DNA of 64,000 nt, taken from contig NZ_CP024920.1 of assembly GCF_002795865.1 (NCBI RefSeq), positions 806,001-870,000 of the forward strand, read 5' to 3'. The stretch comes from Qipengyuania seohaensis. Lineage in GTDB: Bacteria > Pseudomonadota > Alphaproteobacteria > Sphingomonadales > Sphingomonadaceae. A model generated the notes under the pieces. That model was not told the origin of the DNA. It saw only the letters and a list, made by a program, of their open reading frames with translations, and did not search any database. Below, in pieces: positions 54,004-63,181 of this stretch; position 1 is the first letter of the stretch, and each line of letters begins with the position of its first letter. Made by a program: the position numbers and the translations under genes.

Positions 54004-56007
54004 CTAACCCTGGCTGCGCCACCGCTGGACGGTCCGCTGGACGATGTCTTCCTCGCCGCCGCTCTGGCTCCACATCTCGACGAAGCTCGGGTCTTCCGAA
54101 GCCGGGCGCTTGACCTCTTCGAGATTGTCGAAGCTGACGCGGATCGGAATGGCGACACCCTCGCCGCAGATGATGCACTCGCGGTTGCGGAGCGCGGGAA
54201 TGGCATCGAGGAAACCGCGTGCGCCTTCGGGCATCGCGGCGCGCACGAAGTCCTGGTCGCGGTCGTTGTTGAGACGCATGGAGATGATCGTACCGCACTG
54301 CGACAGCACGCCTTCGGCAAGGTCGGACGGACGCTGCGTGATGAGGCCAAGGCTGATGCCGTACTTACGACCTTCCTTCGCGATGCGCGACAGGATGGTG
54401 CCGACAGAGTTGCCGTCGGCGTTCTTCTCGCTCGGCACGTAGCGGTGCGCTTCCTCGCAAACGAGGAGGATCGGTGTGGTCTTTTCCTCGCGGCCCCAGA
54501 TCGCAAAGTCGAACACAAGGCGGCTGAGCACGGCAACCACGGTCGAGGTGATGTCCGAAGGAACGCCCGACACGTCGATGATCGAGATCGGCTTGCCGCC
54601 AGCCGGCATGCGGAAGATCTTGGAGATGAAGTCGGCCATCGTGTCGGCGACGAGCATGCCGGAGAACATGAACTGGTAGCGCGGGTCGGTCTTGAGCTCT
54701 TCGAGCTTGTTCTTGATCCGCATATACGGCGCGGAGTTTGTCGCTTTGTCGAGCTTGCCCATCGCGTCCTGGATCGCGTTCGACAGGTCCGAAAGCAGGT
54801 ACGGAATGGGCGAATCCACGGTGATCTTGCCCATTTGTTCGGCAAGCCGGCTCTTCTGGCGTGCCTTGAGCAGGCAGCGTGCAAGAATGTCCGCGTCGAT
54901 CTGGCGGTCGTTGCCGTTGCTGGTGAGCAGGACTTCGCAATGCTCTTCGAAGTTCATGATCCAGTACGGCATCTGGAGGTTCGAGACGTCAAGGATGACA
55001 CCGGTCTGGCGGAACGCGGAAGCGTATTCGCCGTGGGGGTCGATCATGACGATGTGACCCTCGGGCGCAGCCTCGCAGATACGGTGGAGGATCAGGGCCG
55101 CACTGGTCGATTTACCCGTACCGGTCGAACCGAGCAGGGCGAAGTGCTTGCCCAGCATCGCATCGACGTAAATGCCGGCGCGGATGTCCTTGGTCGGATA
55201 GACCTTGCCGATGGTGACAGCGCTGCGGCCATCGCTGGCGTAGACCTGCTTCAGGTCGGCGGTGCTGGCGGGATAGACCAGCGCGCCCGGCACCGGGTAG
55301 CGGGTCACACCGCGACGGAAACCGTGGAGCCTGCCGGTCAGCTTTTCTTCCACGCCTTCACCGAGGAAGTCGATATTGGCGAGGATGCTGCCCGCCTTGC
55401 GGTCGCGCTTCTGGTTGCGGACGCTCGCGAGAAGCCAGCTGTTGCCGACGCGAATCTTGATCTGCGAACCAACCTGGCCAGCCATGGCGACCGACGGATC
55501 CTTGTCGTCGGCGCATTCCGTAAGGCGCTGCAAGTCGACGGCCACCTGCGATCCGGAACCCGCGATTTCGAGAACCACGCCGATGGGCTGCGTGGCGTTG
55601 TCGCTATCGCCTATCTGCTCGGGCTTTTCCTCGGGTCTCGCCTGGACTTGGGCGGGGGCGGCGGCAGGTGCCGGTGCGGTCTCTGCCCTTGGTGCAGGCT
55701 GCGGAGCGGGACGCTCGGCCTCTTCCTGTCGGGGTGCGGGCTCATAGTCAGATTGCGGTGCGACTGCATCCTGCGGAGCAGCCTGCCCGACGCTGGAGGG
55801 CGAATACTCGACTTCAGGCTCCGGCTGAGGCTGCGCTTGGGGTTGGTGCACATAGCCCGAGCGCGACGCGGAGGCAGCGGGCTGCTGGGCCTGTTCGGAC
55901 CGGCGGATGCGGTCGCGCAGGCTGTTGCCGCGCGGCTGCGGCGGCTCCGCGCCGTCTTCCTTGGCCGGGTCGAAAGTCCGGAAATTGCCCTTGCTCATGT
56001 CGTTCAT
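54004..56007 (-). CDS. HerA-like ATP-binding protein with long Pro/Ala/Gln-rich linker
   Basis: 667 residues from the ATG of 'MNDMSKGNFRTF'; the ATG at 55998 is a close alternative. Residues about 40-130 are a low-complexity Pro/Gln/Ala linker. A beta-barrel HAS-like domain ('GVVLEIAGSGSQVAVDL') leads to the ATPase with Walker A GSTGTGKS at 293-300, 'IVMIDPHGEY' and Walker B 'ILLVCEEAHRY', and the arginine-finger style C-terminus 'DQDFVRAAMPEGARGF'. HerA proteins are hexameric DNA translocases; no NurA nuclease is adjacent. This protein type is common in alphaproteobacteria, with function unsettled. Confidence 0.88.
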   Translation of the reverse strand: MNDMSKGNFRTFDPAKEDGAEPPQPRGNSLRDRIRRSEQAQQPAASASRSGYVHQPQAQPQPEPEVEYSPSSVGQAAPQDAVAPQSDYEPAPRQEEAERPAPQPAPRAETAPAPAAAPAQVQARPEEKPEQIGDSDNATQPIGVVLEIAGSGSQVAVDLQRLTECADDKDPSVAMAGQVGSQIKIRVGNSWLLASVRNQKRDRKAGSILANIDFLGEGVEEKLTGRLHGFRRGVTRYPVPGALVYPASTADLKQVYASDGRSAVTIGKVYPTKDIRAGIYVDAMLGKHFALLGSTGTGKSTSAALILHRICEAAPEGHIVMIDPHGEYASAFRQTGVILDVSNLQMPYWIMNFEEHCEVLLTSNGNDRQIDADILARCLLKARQKSRLAEQMGKITVDSPIPYLLSDLSNAIQDAMGKLDKATNSAPYMRIKNKLEELKTDPRYQFMFSGMLVADTMADFISKIFRMPAGGKPISIIDVSGVPSDITSTVVAVLSRLVFDFAIWGREEKTTPILLVCEEAHRYVPSEKNADGNSVGTILSRIAKEGRKYGISLGLITQRPSDLAEGVLSQCGTIISMRLNNDRDQDFVRAAMPEGARGFLDAIPALRNRECIICGEGVAIPIRVSFDNLEEVKRPASEDPSFVEMWSQSGGEEDIVQRTVQRWRSQG

Positions 56008-56105
56008 AACTCGGCCCACATCCCTCGTGCAGATCTCGCAATATTGCAGGGGTGGAATGCCGCAGAACGGTTAAAATCGCGTCAACGATGAAAGGGATTG
56101 TCGCC

Positions 56106-56855
56106 TCACAGGCGGGCGAACAAGCGTCCTGCGCCCCAGCCCATCCCGACCGACAGGAGCACTGCGATCAGGCCGTAAGCGAGGCCCCACTGGTTCGCGC
56201 TGTCCTCGACGAAACGCTCGAAACCGACTTTCTTTACTTCGACCTCCGAGACAGCTGAGGCGATCACGCGTCCGCGTGTCACGGCAAAGGTCTCGGCCGT
56301 ATAGGTGCCGGTGGTCACATTGGACGGCAACTCGATGCGGGCCTGGTAGAGTACGCTCTCGCTGATCTGCACACCGCCGAAATCCTCGCGGTAGAGGCCA
56401 AGCCTGCGTTTCAGGTCGACCAAGCCTGCAGCGAAACGGCGTTGCTCTTCCGGATCGAACGAACCGCTGGGCGACAGCTGGATGTAGTCGGTACCAAATT
56501 CGTAGATCGCGGCCGTCTTGTCGTCGACGATCTCGGTGATCGGGCGCGAGGAAGCGACAGCGAAATAGCTCGGCACAGAGCGGAAATCGGTGCTCTCCGC
56601 ATTGACCCAGACCCCGATGAAGCGCTCTTTCTCGCGCAGGCGGATGGGCTCGCTCGGTCCCTTCAGGACGACGACGATGTCATAGTCCTGCCCTGCGCGC
56701 CCCGCAGGATCGAGAACCGCGCCGAACAGCAGCAGTTCCTGCCCCACGAAGCCCTGCCTGACCTGCACCTCATGCTGCGAGACTTCCGGCACGAGGACCG
56801 GATCACGCTGGCCCATCAGGAAGAAGGCTGCGAGGAAGAGGAGCGCCGCCCTCAC
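56106..56855 (-). CDS. TIGR02186 family membrane protein
   Basis: 249 residues. An N-terminal signal-like helix, a beta-rich periplasmic domain ('VPEVSQHEVQVRQGFVGQ', 'GVWVNAESTDFRSVPSYFAV') and a single C-terminal membrane helix ('LAYGLIAVLLSVGMGWGAG'). This fits the TIGR02186 family, frequently encoded next to TauE/SafE-type exporters, as here. Its start overlaps the exporter stop by four bases. Function unknown; probably an accessory of the exporter. Confidence 0.82.
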   Translation of the reverse strand: MRAALLFLAAFFLMGQRDPVLVPEVSQHEVQVRQGFVGQELLLFGAVLDPAGRAGQDYDIVVVLKGPSEPIRLREKERFIGVWVNAESTDFRSVPSYFAVASSRPITEIVDDKTAAIYEFGTDYIQLSPSGSFDPEEQRRFAAGLVDLKRRLGLYREDFGGVQISESVLYQARIELPSNVTTGTYTAETFAVTRGRVIASAVSEVEVKKVGFERFVEDSANQWGLAYGLIAVLLSVGMGWGAGRLFARL

Positions 56856-57757
56856 AGCGGGTAGACCGTGTAGATTTCATCGGGCCGGTAGAAAAGGCCG
56901 AGAAACATCCGGAAGGCGACCAGCAAGACGATCGCGGCGAGGACGAGCCGTAGTGCCTCCGGCTTGGCCTTGACCGCGAATTGCGAACCGATCTGCGCGC
57001 CCGACACCGATCCCAGCAGCAGCAGCGCGACCAGCACGATGTCGACTGCCCGGGTCGTGAGCGAGTGCATGATGGTGGTCGCAATGGTCACGAAGAGGAT
57101 GTTGAACAGGCTGGTGCCGACAACGACATTCGCACTCATCCCGAGGATGTAGAGCATGGCAGGCACGAGGATGAACCCGCCGCCAACACCCATAAGCATG
57201 GTCAGAATGCCGACGACGATGCCCACGATCAAGGGCGCGAGCGGCGAGATATAAAGCCCCGATCCGTAGAAACGCCACCGGAACGGCAGGCTGGCGACGA
57301 GCGGGTGATGACGACGCCGCGCAGCCTGTGATCCGCCCGTCCCGCGCAGTGTCTGGATAGCTTCCTTCGCCATCAGCAGGCCGATCGATCCCAGAAGGAC
57401 GACGTAGAGTGCGTTGATCACCACGTCGATCTGGCCGATCGAGCGGAAGAAATTGAACAGGAGCGCCCCGAAGCCAGACCCGATCACGCCACCGCCGATC
57501 ATCACCGCACCCATGCGATAGTCGACGCCGCGCCGCTTGGAATGGGCGAGAACACCGGAAACGCTGGCGCCGGTGACCTGGGTCGACGCCGATGCAGCGG
57601 CTACCGTCGGCGGAATGCCATAAAAGATCAGCAACGGCGTGGTCAGGAAGCCGCCGCCCACGCCGAACAGGCCGGACAGGATGCCCGTCAGCGCACCGAG
57701 CGCGACGATAACCAGTCCGTCGACGGACAGGTTTGCAATGGGGAGATAGACATCCAT
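56852..57757 (-). CDS. TSUP (TauE/SafE) family anion exporter
   Basis: 301 residues with about eight membrane helices in two repeats. The repeat signatures 'GILSGLFGVGGGFLTTPLLI' and 'GILTMLMGVGGGFILVPAML' are diagnostic. TSUP proteins move sulfite, sulfonates or related anions across the inner membrane. It overlaps TIGR02186 by four bases and follows the NfrA-like gene by 46 bases on the same strand. Confidence 0.93.
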   Translation of the reverse strand: MDVYLPIANLSVDGLVIVALGALTGILSGLFGVGGGFLTTPLLIFYGIPPTVAAASASTQVTGASVSGVLAHSKRRGVDYRMGAVMIGGGVIGSGFGALLFNFFRSIGQIDVVINALYVVLLGSIGLLMAKEAIQTLRGTGGSQAARRRHHPLVASLPFRWRFYGSGLYISPLAPLIVGIVVGILTMLMGVGGGFILVPAMLYILGMSANVVVGTSLFNILFVTIATTIMHSLTTRAVDIVLVALLLLGSVSGAQIGSQFAVKAKPEALRLVLAAIVLLVAFRMFLGLFYRPDEIYTVYPL

Positions 57758-57803
57758 TGCGCTGCCCTATCGCAGCGTTACTCTCTATTAAAGCTGAACC
57801 GTG

Positions 57804-58925
57804 TCAAAAGCCCGTCGAAAGCGTGAATGCGGGTCCGTTCCCGGGTTCGGCATCGCCTGCGACACGGATCCGGTAGTCGAGCGAGACGCGTGCGGAAAAC
57901 TCGCCCAAGCGCACATCCGTGCTGGTGGTCGGACCCACGTCTACGCGGCTCGCGCCTTTCTGGGCACCGCCCCATACACCGGCTCCCACGTTAAGATCGG
58001 CGCTAACCGCAGAAAGGTCGAACTGCGCCACTTCTCGACCTGCAACGGCCAGACCGTCGGCAAAAGCGCTCGCATTGCGACCAGCGACATAGCCCGCCTG
58101 GCCATATCCGCGCAGCACGAGACCGAGCGGAAGATCACTGCGCTCGAACCCCGCAGTAGCAAAAACGGAGGGGCGCACTTGCGCGCTTCCCTGCCGCTGG
58201 GACAGACGCGCCTCTGCGTGAAGGGTCACCGGCACATCAGCGATCGGACGAGCGCGCAGTCCGAAAGCGGCCTCGGTTTCTCTGGGCTCGCGCAGCGCCG
58301 CATTCGCTCGCAGATAAAGCGCCGGGTCGTGCGCGGAAGCGGAAGACAGACGATAGGAAAGGACACCGCCGAGCTGGCTTCCCCCGTAAGTTGCAACAGG
58401 CCCCCTGCTTGCAAACGCCGCCTTGCCTTCCCCGCGAAGCAACAGCCATCCGTCGAAACGCCAGCGCTTGCGATCCTCGCGCGCCGACTGCGGAAGCTGG
58501 ATTTCTCCGCGCTCCACCCGGGCATTCTTGTCGAGGGCTTCGGCAACACTGGCCGGCATCGGCAGGCGAGACATTGCAGCCATCCAGACGATGTTGTGGC
58601 CGGTCATGGTCCGTCCGGGCGCGAAGACCGGTAAGGTTTGGGCGCTTGCCGGAAGGATTGTGGGCGGCGGGGCGGCAATCGGCACGGGTACCGCCCAATC
58701 CGGCCCCTCTCTCCGGGCGGCTTCGGCTCGTTCTTCGTTGGCGGGCATGGCGCGCAGGTCTGAAATCGCGGCCATCCGCTCGTGTGCCGGCGTACCCAGT
58801 GAGCGCAGGATTTCCTGTGGCCAGGGGTTTTCCCAGGTCGCCAACCTCAGCGTCATCCACCCGCCCAACAGGACGAGCAGGAACACCAGCGGCTGCCCGC
58901 GCCTTTGCACTGCAGAAACGCTCAT
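57804..58925 (-). CDS. NfrA C-terminal-like beta-barrel protein
   Basis: 373 residues from the ATG of 'MSVSAVQRRGQP', overlapping the glycosyltransferase stop (ATGA). One N-terminal membrane helix (about 12-27) and a Pro-rich spacer are followed by a beta-rich domain: 'RWRFDGWLLLRGEG', 'GGSQLGGVLSYRL', 'LNVGAGVWGGAQKGASRVDVG' and a C-terminal 'GNGPAFTLSTGF' ending in Phe. This resembles the C-terminal domain of bacteriophage N4 adsorption protein A (NfrA), an outer membrane partner of NfrB, as I recall it. The TPR part of NfrA is absent. It probably exports the glycan made by its neighbour. Confidence 0.6.
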   Translation of the reverse strand: MSVSAVQRRGQPLVFLLVLLGGWMTLRLATWENPWPQEILRSLGTPAHERMAAISDLRAMPANEERAEAARREGPDWAVPVPIAAPPPTILPASAQTLPVFAPGRTMTGHNIVWMAAMSRLPMPASVAEALDKNARVERGEIQLPQSAREDRKRWRFDGWLLLRGEGKAAFASRGPVATYGGSQLGGVLSYRLSSASAHDPALYLRANAALREPRETEAAFGLRARPIADVPVTLHAEARLSQRQGSAQVRPSVFATAGFERSDLPLGLVLRGYGQAGYVAGRNASAFADGLAVAGREVAQFDLSAVSADLNVGAGVWGGAQKGASRVDVGPTTSTDVRLGEFSARVSLDYRIRVAGDAEPGNGPAFTLSTGF

Positions 58926-60358
58926 GCGTAGGCTGCCGTCGGAAGCGCGAGCGAGGGATGATCGTGATGCTGTGTCTTGTCCCAGACCAGCGGAGCCCCG
59001 CGCAGGCTGCGCCAGTACGCTACAAGCGCGCGGCGTCCGCTCATGATCGCGATGACATTGGAAACGACAACCCGCGGGATCGCGATCATGCCCTGTTTCA
59101 ATCCATACTCGCGGCCGGTGAAGAGCGCGCGCATGGCGAGCCGCCAGATCAGTCCCGCCATGGTGAACACAAGGAGGGCCCGCAGCAGTGGGGAAGGTTC
59201 GAGCGGAGCGATCAATCCAGCCGTAGTGGAAAGCTGCGATACCGCAGCCCAAAGAACCAGCGCATAGGCGACGGCGAGAACGAGCGCCGCCATCGGCCCG
59301 CGCCTGTCGCGCAATGTCATCCAGCGCTCTATCAGCGAGCCGCGCCAGCCGAGGCGATCCCATCCCTGTAGCGCGATGCCGTGGGTCCAGCGGGTTTTCT
59401 GGCGGACGGCGGCCGAAAGGTCGGAAGGGAAGAACGCCCGCGTCGCGACGAGCCTGCCTTCAGTGGTCCTCGCCCTCAGGAAACGGCCCGTACCGCCCAA
59501 GGCACCGATCCGCTGACCAAGCTCATAGTCTTCGGTGAGCGATGCTGATGCGAAAGGCTCGCCCGCGTATCGTTGCGCCAGGCGATCCAGCATCGGGCGC
59601 CTGACCGCGGAGCCGACACCTGCGCCGGGCACAGATACGCCGAGCGCATCGCGTACGACCATCGCCTTGGCGTGCGATTCAGCGAACTCGTCGGAATAGT
59701 GGCCCGCAATCCAGTGCGAGTCCGATTGCGGTAGGGCCATGACCGGAAGCTGCACGAAATCGTCCTGCCAGATCGCCCGGTCGAGCAGGACCAATGCAGC
59801 CGGATCGACCATGTCTTCCGCATCGTGCAGCACGACCATGTGTGCCTTGATGCGCAGGCGCGCCTCGTCTTCGCAGAGCGCCCGATAGAGGCGATTGAGG
59901 CAGTGCGCCTTGCTGGTCGGACCGTCCTCGCCGACGATAACCACGCGGATCCGGTCGTCGTTGCGCGCTGCCACTGCCACCGAGGCGATCGTTGTCGGGT
60001 CGTTACGATAACAACCCACATAAATGCGCACGTCGTCCTGCGGCCAACACGCAAGCGCATGGGCCACAGTGGGCCCGATCACGGCATCTTCTTCCCACGC
60101 AGGGATGAACACGGCGGCCATGCCGGAAAGGTCCTGGACGGCGTAACCCCTTCCTGGAACCTCGACCGGTTTCGCCCTGCCCGTCAGCCTCAACCATGCA
60201 TAGGTGAGGTCGACCGCAAGTTCGTCGATCAGTCCAATGGCGAAAAACACCGCGGCTAGCAGCAGCAGCTCGTGCTGAAGCAACGCAAGCCATTCGGCAG
60301 ACGTAAATTGTGCGACCGGCAACCCTTTATCCCCCTGTCGCTTTCCTAACCTGCACAT
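58922..60358 (-). CDS. NfrB-like membrane glycosyltransferase
   Basis: 478 residues from the ATG of 'MCRLGKRQGDKG', preceded by AAGGGGCG. A membrane helix near the N-terminus is followed by a GT2 domain: 'IPAWEEDAVIGP', 'DGPTSKAHCLNRLYRAL', 'LHDAEDMVDP' (DxD-like), 'GAGVGSAVRR' and 'SLTEDYELGQRIG', then three or more C-terminal helices. These motifs match NfrB of the E. coli N4-receptor glycan system. The C-terminal MshEN-like c-di-GMP domain of E. coli NfrB is missing. It overlaps the NfrA-like gene and is divergent from nhaA. Confidence 0.8.
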   Translation of the reverse strand: MCRLGKRQGDKGLPVAQFTSAEWLALLQHELLLLAAVFFAIGLIDELAVDLTYAWLRLTGRAKPVEVPGRGYAVQDLSGMAAVFIPAWEEDAVIGPTVAHALACWPQDDVRIYVGCYRNDPTTIASVAVAARNDDRIRVVIVGEDGPTSKAHCLNRLYRALCEDEARLRIKAHMVVLHDAEDMVDPAALVLLDRAIWQDDFVQLPVMALPQSDSHWIAGHYSDEFAESHAKAMVVRDALGVSVPGAGVGSAVRRPMLDRLAQRYAGEPFASASLTEDYELGQRIGALGGTGRFLRARTTEGRLVATRAFFPSDLSAAVRQKTRWTHGIALQGWDRLGWRGSLIERWMTLRDRRGPMAALVLAVAYALVLWAAVSQLSTTAGLIAPLEPSPLLRALLVFTMAGLIWRLAMRALFTGREYGLKQGMIAIPRVVVSNVIAIMSGRRALVAYWRSLRGAPLVWDKTQHHDHPSLALPTAAYA

Positions 60359-60403
60359 TCGCCCCTTGCAACGCACGATGCTTTGCGAAAGAGAGCAGGC
60401 GCT

Positions 60404-61633
60404 ATGAGTAACCGCCCTTCACCCATCCGTCTCGTGTTTGCCCCGGTCCGCGCCCTCTTCGTCAGCGATGCGTCTGCCGGGATCCTGCTGATCCTCGTCG
60501 CCATCGCTGCAATGCTGGCGGCCAATTCCGCCTTGGCGGAGGACTATCACCACCTGTTCCATGGTGAGTTATTCAGCGCCGACGTGTTCAAGCTGAACAC
60601 GCTGCACCTGTGGATCAACGACGGGCTGATGGCGATCTTCTTCTTCGTCGTCGGCCTCGAGGTGAAGCGCGAGTGGATCGAGGGGCAGTTGTCCGACAAC
60701 GACCAGCGCAAGATGCCGGTCCTTGCCGCTGCAGCCGGGATGGTTTTCCCGGCCTTGGTTTATCTGTTCTTCGTCAATGCCGAAGGCGCTGGCGAACTGA
60801 CGCGCGGCTGGGCGATCCCGGCAGCGACCGATATCGCCTTCGCGATGGGCGTGCTGGGCCTCTTAGGAAGCAGGGTTCCTGCATCGCTGCGCCTGTTCCT
60901 TCTAACCGTCGCCATCGTCGATGACATTGGCGCCGTGCTGGTAATCGCGCTGTTCTACACGGCCAATCTGAAGGTGATGTGGCTTCTCGCCGCCGCGGTG
61001 GTCGTCGGCATCATGATGGCCATGAACCGTGCGCGCATTTCGGCTTATACGCCGTTCATCGTGATGGCGCTCGTGCTGTGGTTCCTTGTGCTGAATTCGG
61101 GTGTGCACGCCACCATTGCCGGCGTGGTTGCAGCGCTGACCATTCCGATGCGCGGCAAGGACGACGACACCATGCTCGAACATCTGGAGCACGGTCTTGC
61201 GCCCTGGAGCGCCTATCTCATCGTGCCGGTCTTCGGCTTCGCCAATGCAGGCGTTGAAATCGGTAACCTCGGCATGGAAGGCATTATCGCGCCGCTGCCG
61301 ATTGCGATCGCCGCCGGCCTTTTCTTCGGCAAGCAGGTGGGCATCCTGTCGGCTATTTATGTGGCCGACAGATTGGGCTTCGCGCCGCGCCCGGATGGCG
61401 CAAGCTGGACGGAAATCTGGGGTGTCTCGATCCTGTGCGGAATCGGTTTCACGATGTCGCTGTTCATTTCCGGCCTGGCATTCGCCGGAAACGCGCTACT
61501 GATCGAGGAAGCCAAGATCGGTATCCTGATGGGCTCGTTCGTCTCGGCAGTCGTCGGCTATACGATCCTGCGGATGACGACCGACCACCCCGAGGACGAG
61601 AAGTCGCCTTACCTCGATAAGGCAGACCTCTAG
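60404..61633 (+). CDS. nhaA: Na+/H+ antiporter NhaA
   Basis: 409 residues from the ATG of 'MSNRPSPIRL', after GAGAGCAGG; an in-frame TTG upstream is unlikely. About twelve helices. The ion-binding pair Asp173-Asp174 is in 'IVDDIGAVLV' and Asp143 in 'ATDIAFAMG', as in E. coli NhaA. It exchanges protons for sodium, fitting a marine or saline lifestyle. It converges on the glyoxalase gene with a 10-base gap. Confidence 0.96.
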   Translation: MSNRPSPIRLVFAPVRALFVSDASAGILLILVAIAAMLAANSALAEDYHHLFHGELFSADVFKLNTLHLWINDGLMAIFFFVVGLEVKREWIEGQLSDNDQRKMPVLAAAAGMVFPALVYLFFVNAEGAGELTRGWAIPAATDIAFAMGVLGLLGSRVPASLRLFLLTVAIVDDIGAVLVIALFYTANLKVMWLLAAAVVVGIMMAMNRARISAYTPFIVMALVLWFLVLNSGVHATIAGVVAALTIPMRGKDDDTMLEHLEHGLAPWSAYLIVPVFGFANAGVEIGNLGMEGIIAPLPIAIAAGLFFGKQVGILSAIYVADRLGFAPRPDGASWTEIWGVSILCGIGFTMSLFISGLAFAGNALLIEEAKIGILMGSFVSAVVGYTILRMTTDHPEDEKSPYLDKADL

Positions 61634-61643
61634 GCCGACAGGC

Positions 61644-62081
61644 TTACCAGGTGCCGGTATTGGGCATACTGGCCCATGGCTCGGCTGGTTGCAGGTATCC
61701 GTCCTGCAGCAGCTCGATGGAGATGCCATCGGGCGTGCGCACGAAAGCCATGTGCCCGTCGCGCGGGGGACGATTGATGGTGTGGCCCGCATCGACCAGC
61801 CGCTGGCAGGTCTCGTAGATATCGTCGACTCGGTAGGCGAGGTGGCCGAAATTGCGGCCGCCCTCATAGTGTTCCGCATCGCTGCCGTCTTCGGGAGGCC
61901 AGTTGTAGGTCAACTCGACCTCGGCCACGCCCTCTTCGCCCGGAGCTGCGAGAAAGATGAGCGTGAAACGCCCTTGCTCGCTTTCCTTGCGGCGCACTTC
62001 CTTCAGGCCGATGAGTTCGAAAAAGGCGACTGTGGCGTCAGGGTCGCTGACGCGGATCATCGAATGAAGATATTGGGTCAT
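61644..62081 (-). CDS. gloA: Lactoylglutathione lyase (glyoxalase I), VOC family
   Basis: 145 residues. The four metal ligands expected for glyoxalase I are present: His6 ('QYLHSMIRV'), Glu56 ('VELTYNW'), His80 ('NFGHLAYRV') and Glu123 ('ISIELLQ'). It detoxifies methylglyoxal as its glutathione adduct. The C-terminal 'WASMPNTGTW' tail is a short extension. The gene ends just beside nhaA. Confidence 0.9.
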   Translation of the reverse strand: MTQYLHSMIRVSDPDATVAFFELIGLKEVRRKESEQGRFTLIFLAAPGEEGVAEVELTYNWPPEDGSDAEHYEGGRNFGHLAYRVDDIYETCQRLVDAGHTINRPPRDGHMAFVRTPDGISIELLQDGYLQPAEPWASMPNTGTW

Positions 62082-62112
62082 GGCGGGCCATTAGGCCATG
62101 TCCGGCGCAAGG

Positions 62113-62142
62113 AAAAGGGGCGCGCTCTCGCGAACGCGCCCC
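62113..62142 (-). terminator. Terminator of the TorF-like porin gene
   Basis: GGGGCGCG (62117-62124) and CGCGCCCC (62135-62142) with a 10-base loop; on the minus strand TTTTCC follows. It lies 22 bases past the porin stop. Confidence 0.9.
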
Positions 62143-62164
62143 ATGCCGTTTCCCCCAGTGAGTT

Positions 62165-62914
62165 CTAGAAACTGGCGGTCACGGTTCCCACGATCGCATC
62201 GTCGGTAAAGCCGTCGATAGAGGGACCTTCGACACCGACATACGAAATGCCGACTTCGAGCGGGCCGGCCGCATAACTGGCACCAATCGACCAATCGAGA
62301 CCGCTGTCGTCCGTATCGCCAGCGAGCAGCGGCGGCGCGAGTACGCCGTCGGTGTAGCCGAGGTGACCGGTTACAGTCAGCGGAGTTCCGGGCAGGCCGG
62401 TGCTCAGGTCGGTGTAGACATACAGGTTGTCGTCCCCGCCAAGCGAATCCTGTTCCCAGGCGTAGGCGGCACCCACGGTCGCTTCTGCCGGACCGAGATT
62501 GAAGCCGATCGAGGCATAGGGCTCCCAGTAATCGGTATCGAGACCAAGTTCTTCGGACGGGTAGAGATAATACAGCAGGCCGACATCGACGCTGACACCT
62601 TCGCTCAACTGACCCGACCAGCCGCCGTAGATGTCGAATTCCATCTCGCCATAGGACGGACCGCCGTCGATCGAGGACGCCCAGACACCGGCATAAAAGC
62701 CGCTGTCATGCGCCACATCTAGACCACCCTGGATTGCAGGATCCCCGCCGGACAGCGAGACGCCGCGGAAGCGGTAGTCAGTCACGAGCGAGACATTCGC
62801 CGAAACGGTTACGCCGTCGGCATCGGCTTCGTCCTGCGCGAGAGCGGGGGAAGAAAGGCCGCATGCAAGAGCGGCGAGCGAAACGGCCAGTCGGCCGCGA
62901 AAGGACGTGAGCAT
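62165..62914 (-). CDS. TorF family putative porin
   Basis: 249 residues from the ATG of 'MLTSFRGRLAVSL', with AAGGAG nine bases upstream. The signal peptide ends ALA-Q at about residue 27. 'NVSLVTDYRFRGVSLSGGDPA' and 'GFYAGVWASSID' mark the TIGR02001 (TorF) family of outer membrane barrels; the protein ends in 'VGTVTASF' with terminal Phe. Substrate unknown. Confidence 0.92.
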   Translation of the reverse strand: MLTSFRGRLAVSLAALACGLSSPALAQDEADADGVTVSANVSLVTDYRFRGVSLSGGDPAIQGGLDVAHDSGFYAGVWASSIDGGPSYGEMEFDIYGGWSGQLSEGVSVDVGLLYYLYPSEELGLDTDYWEPYASIGFNLGPAEATVGAAYAWEQDSLGGDDNLYVYTDLSTGLPGTPLTVTGHLGYTDGVLAPPLLAGDTDDSGLDWSIGASYAAGPLEVGISYVGVEGPSIDGFTDDAIVGTVTASF

Positions 62915-63181
62915 ATTCGAACTCCTTAGGTTCGGTTTGGTGCTTCGTCCCACCTGCGTTTTCGCCGGGTCCCGATTTTTAGGAAGGGCTCCTCGGTCGA
63001 AATCGAAATGATCGTGCAGCAAGCCACGATTCGGCGCAAGATTACTTGCTGAACTTTTCGCTATCGCAACATCAAGCGTGGCTATTGTGCAACTGCGAAC
63101 GCGTTAAGCTGCGGCTCAGCGCTTGCCGCTATATAGGCGGTGCACTAGATGCGCACTGGCTACAAAGCCGCCCGAGAAACG

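Noticed and set aside
53913-54884. A 323-codon minus-strand frame overlapping the HerA-like gene
   Set aside because: Ser/Arg-rich out-of-frame reading of the ATPase gene.
54445-56091. A long open frame (548 codons) on the plus strand opposite the HerA-like gene
   Set aside because: Reverse-strand shadow of a real gene whose Walker motifs and linker are clear.
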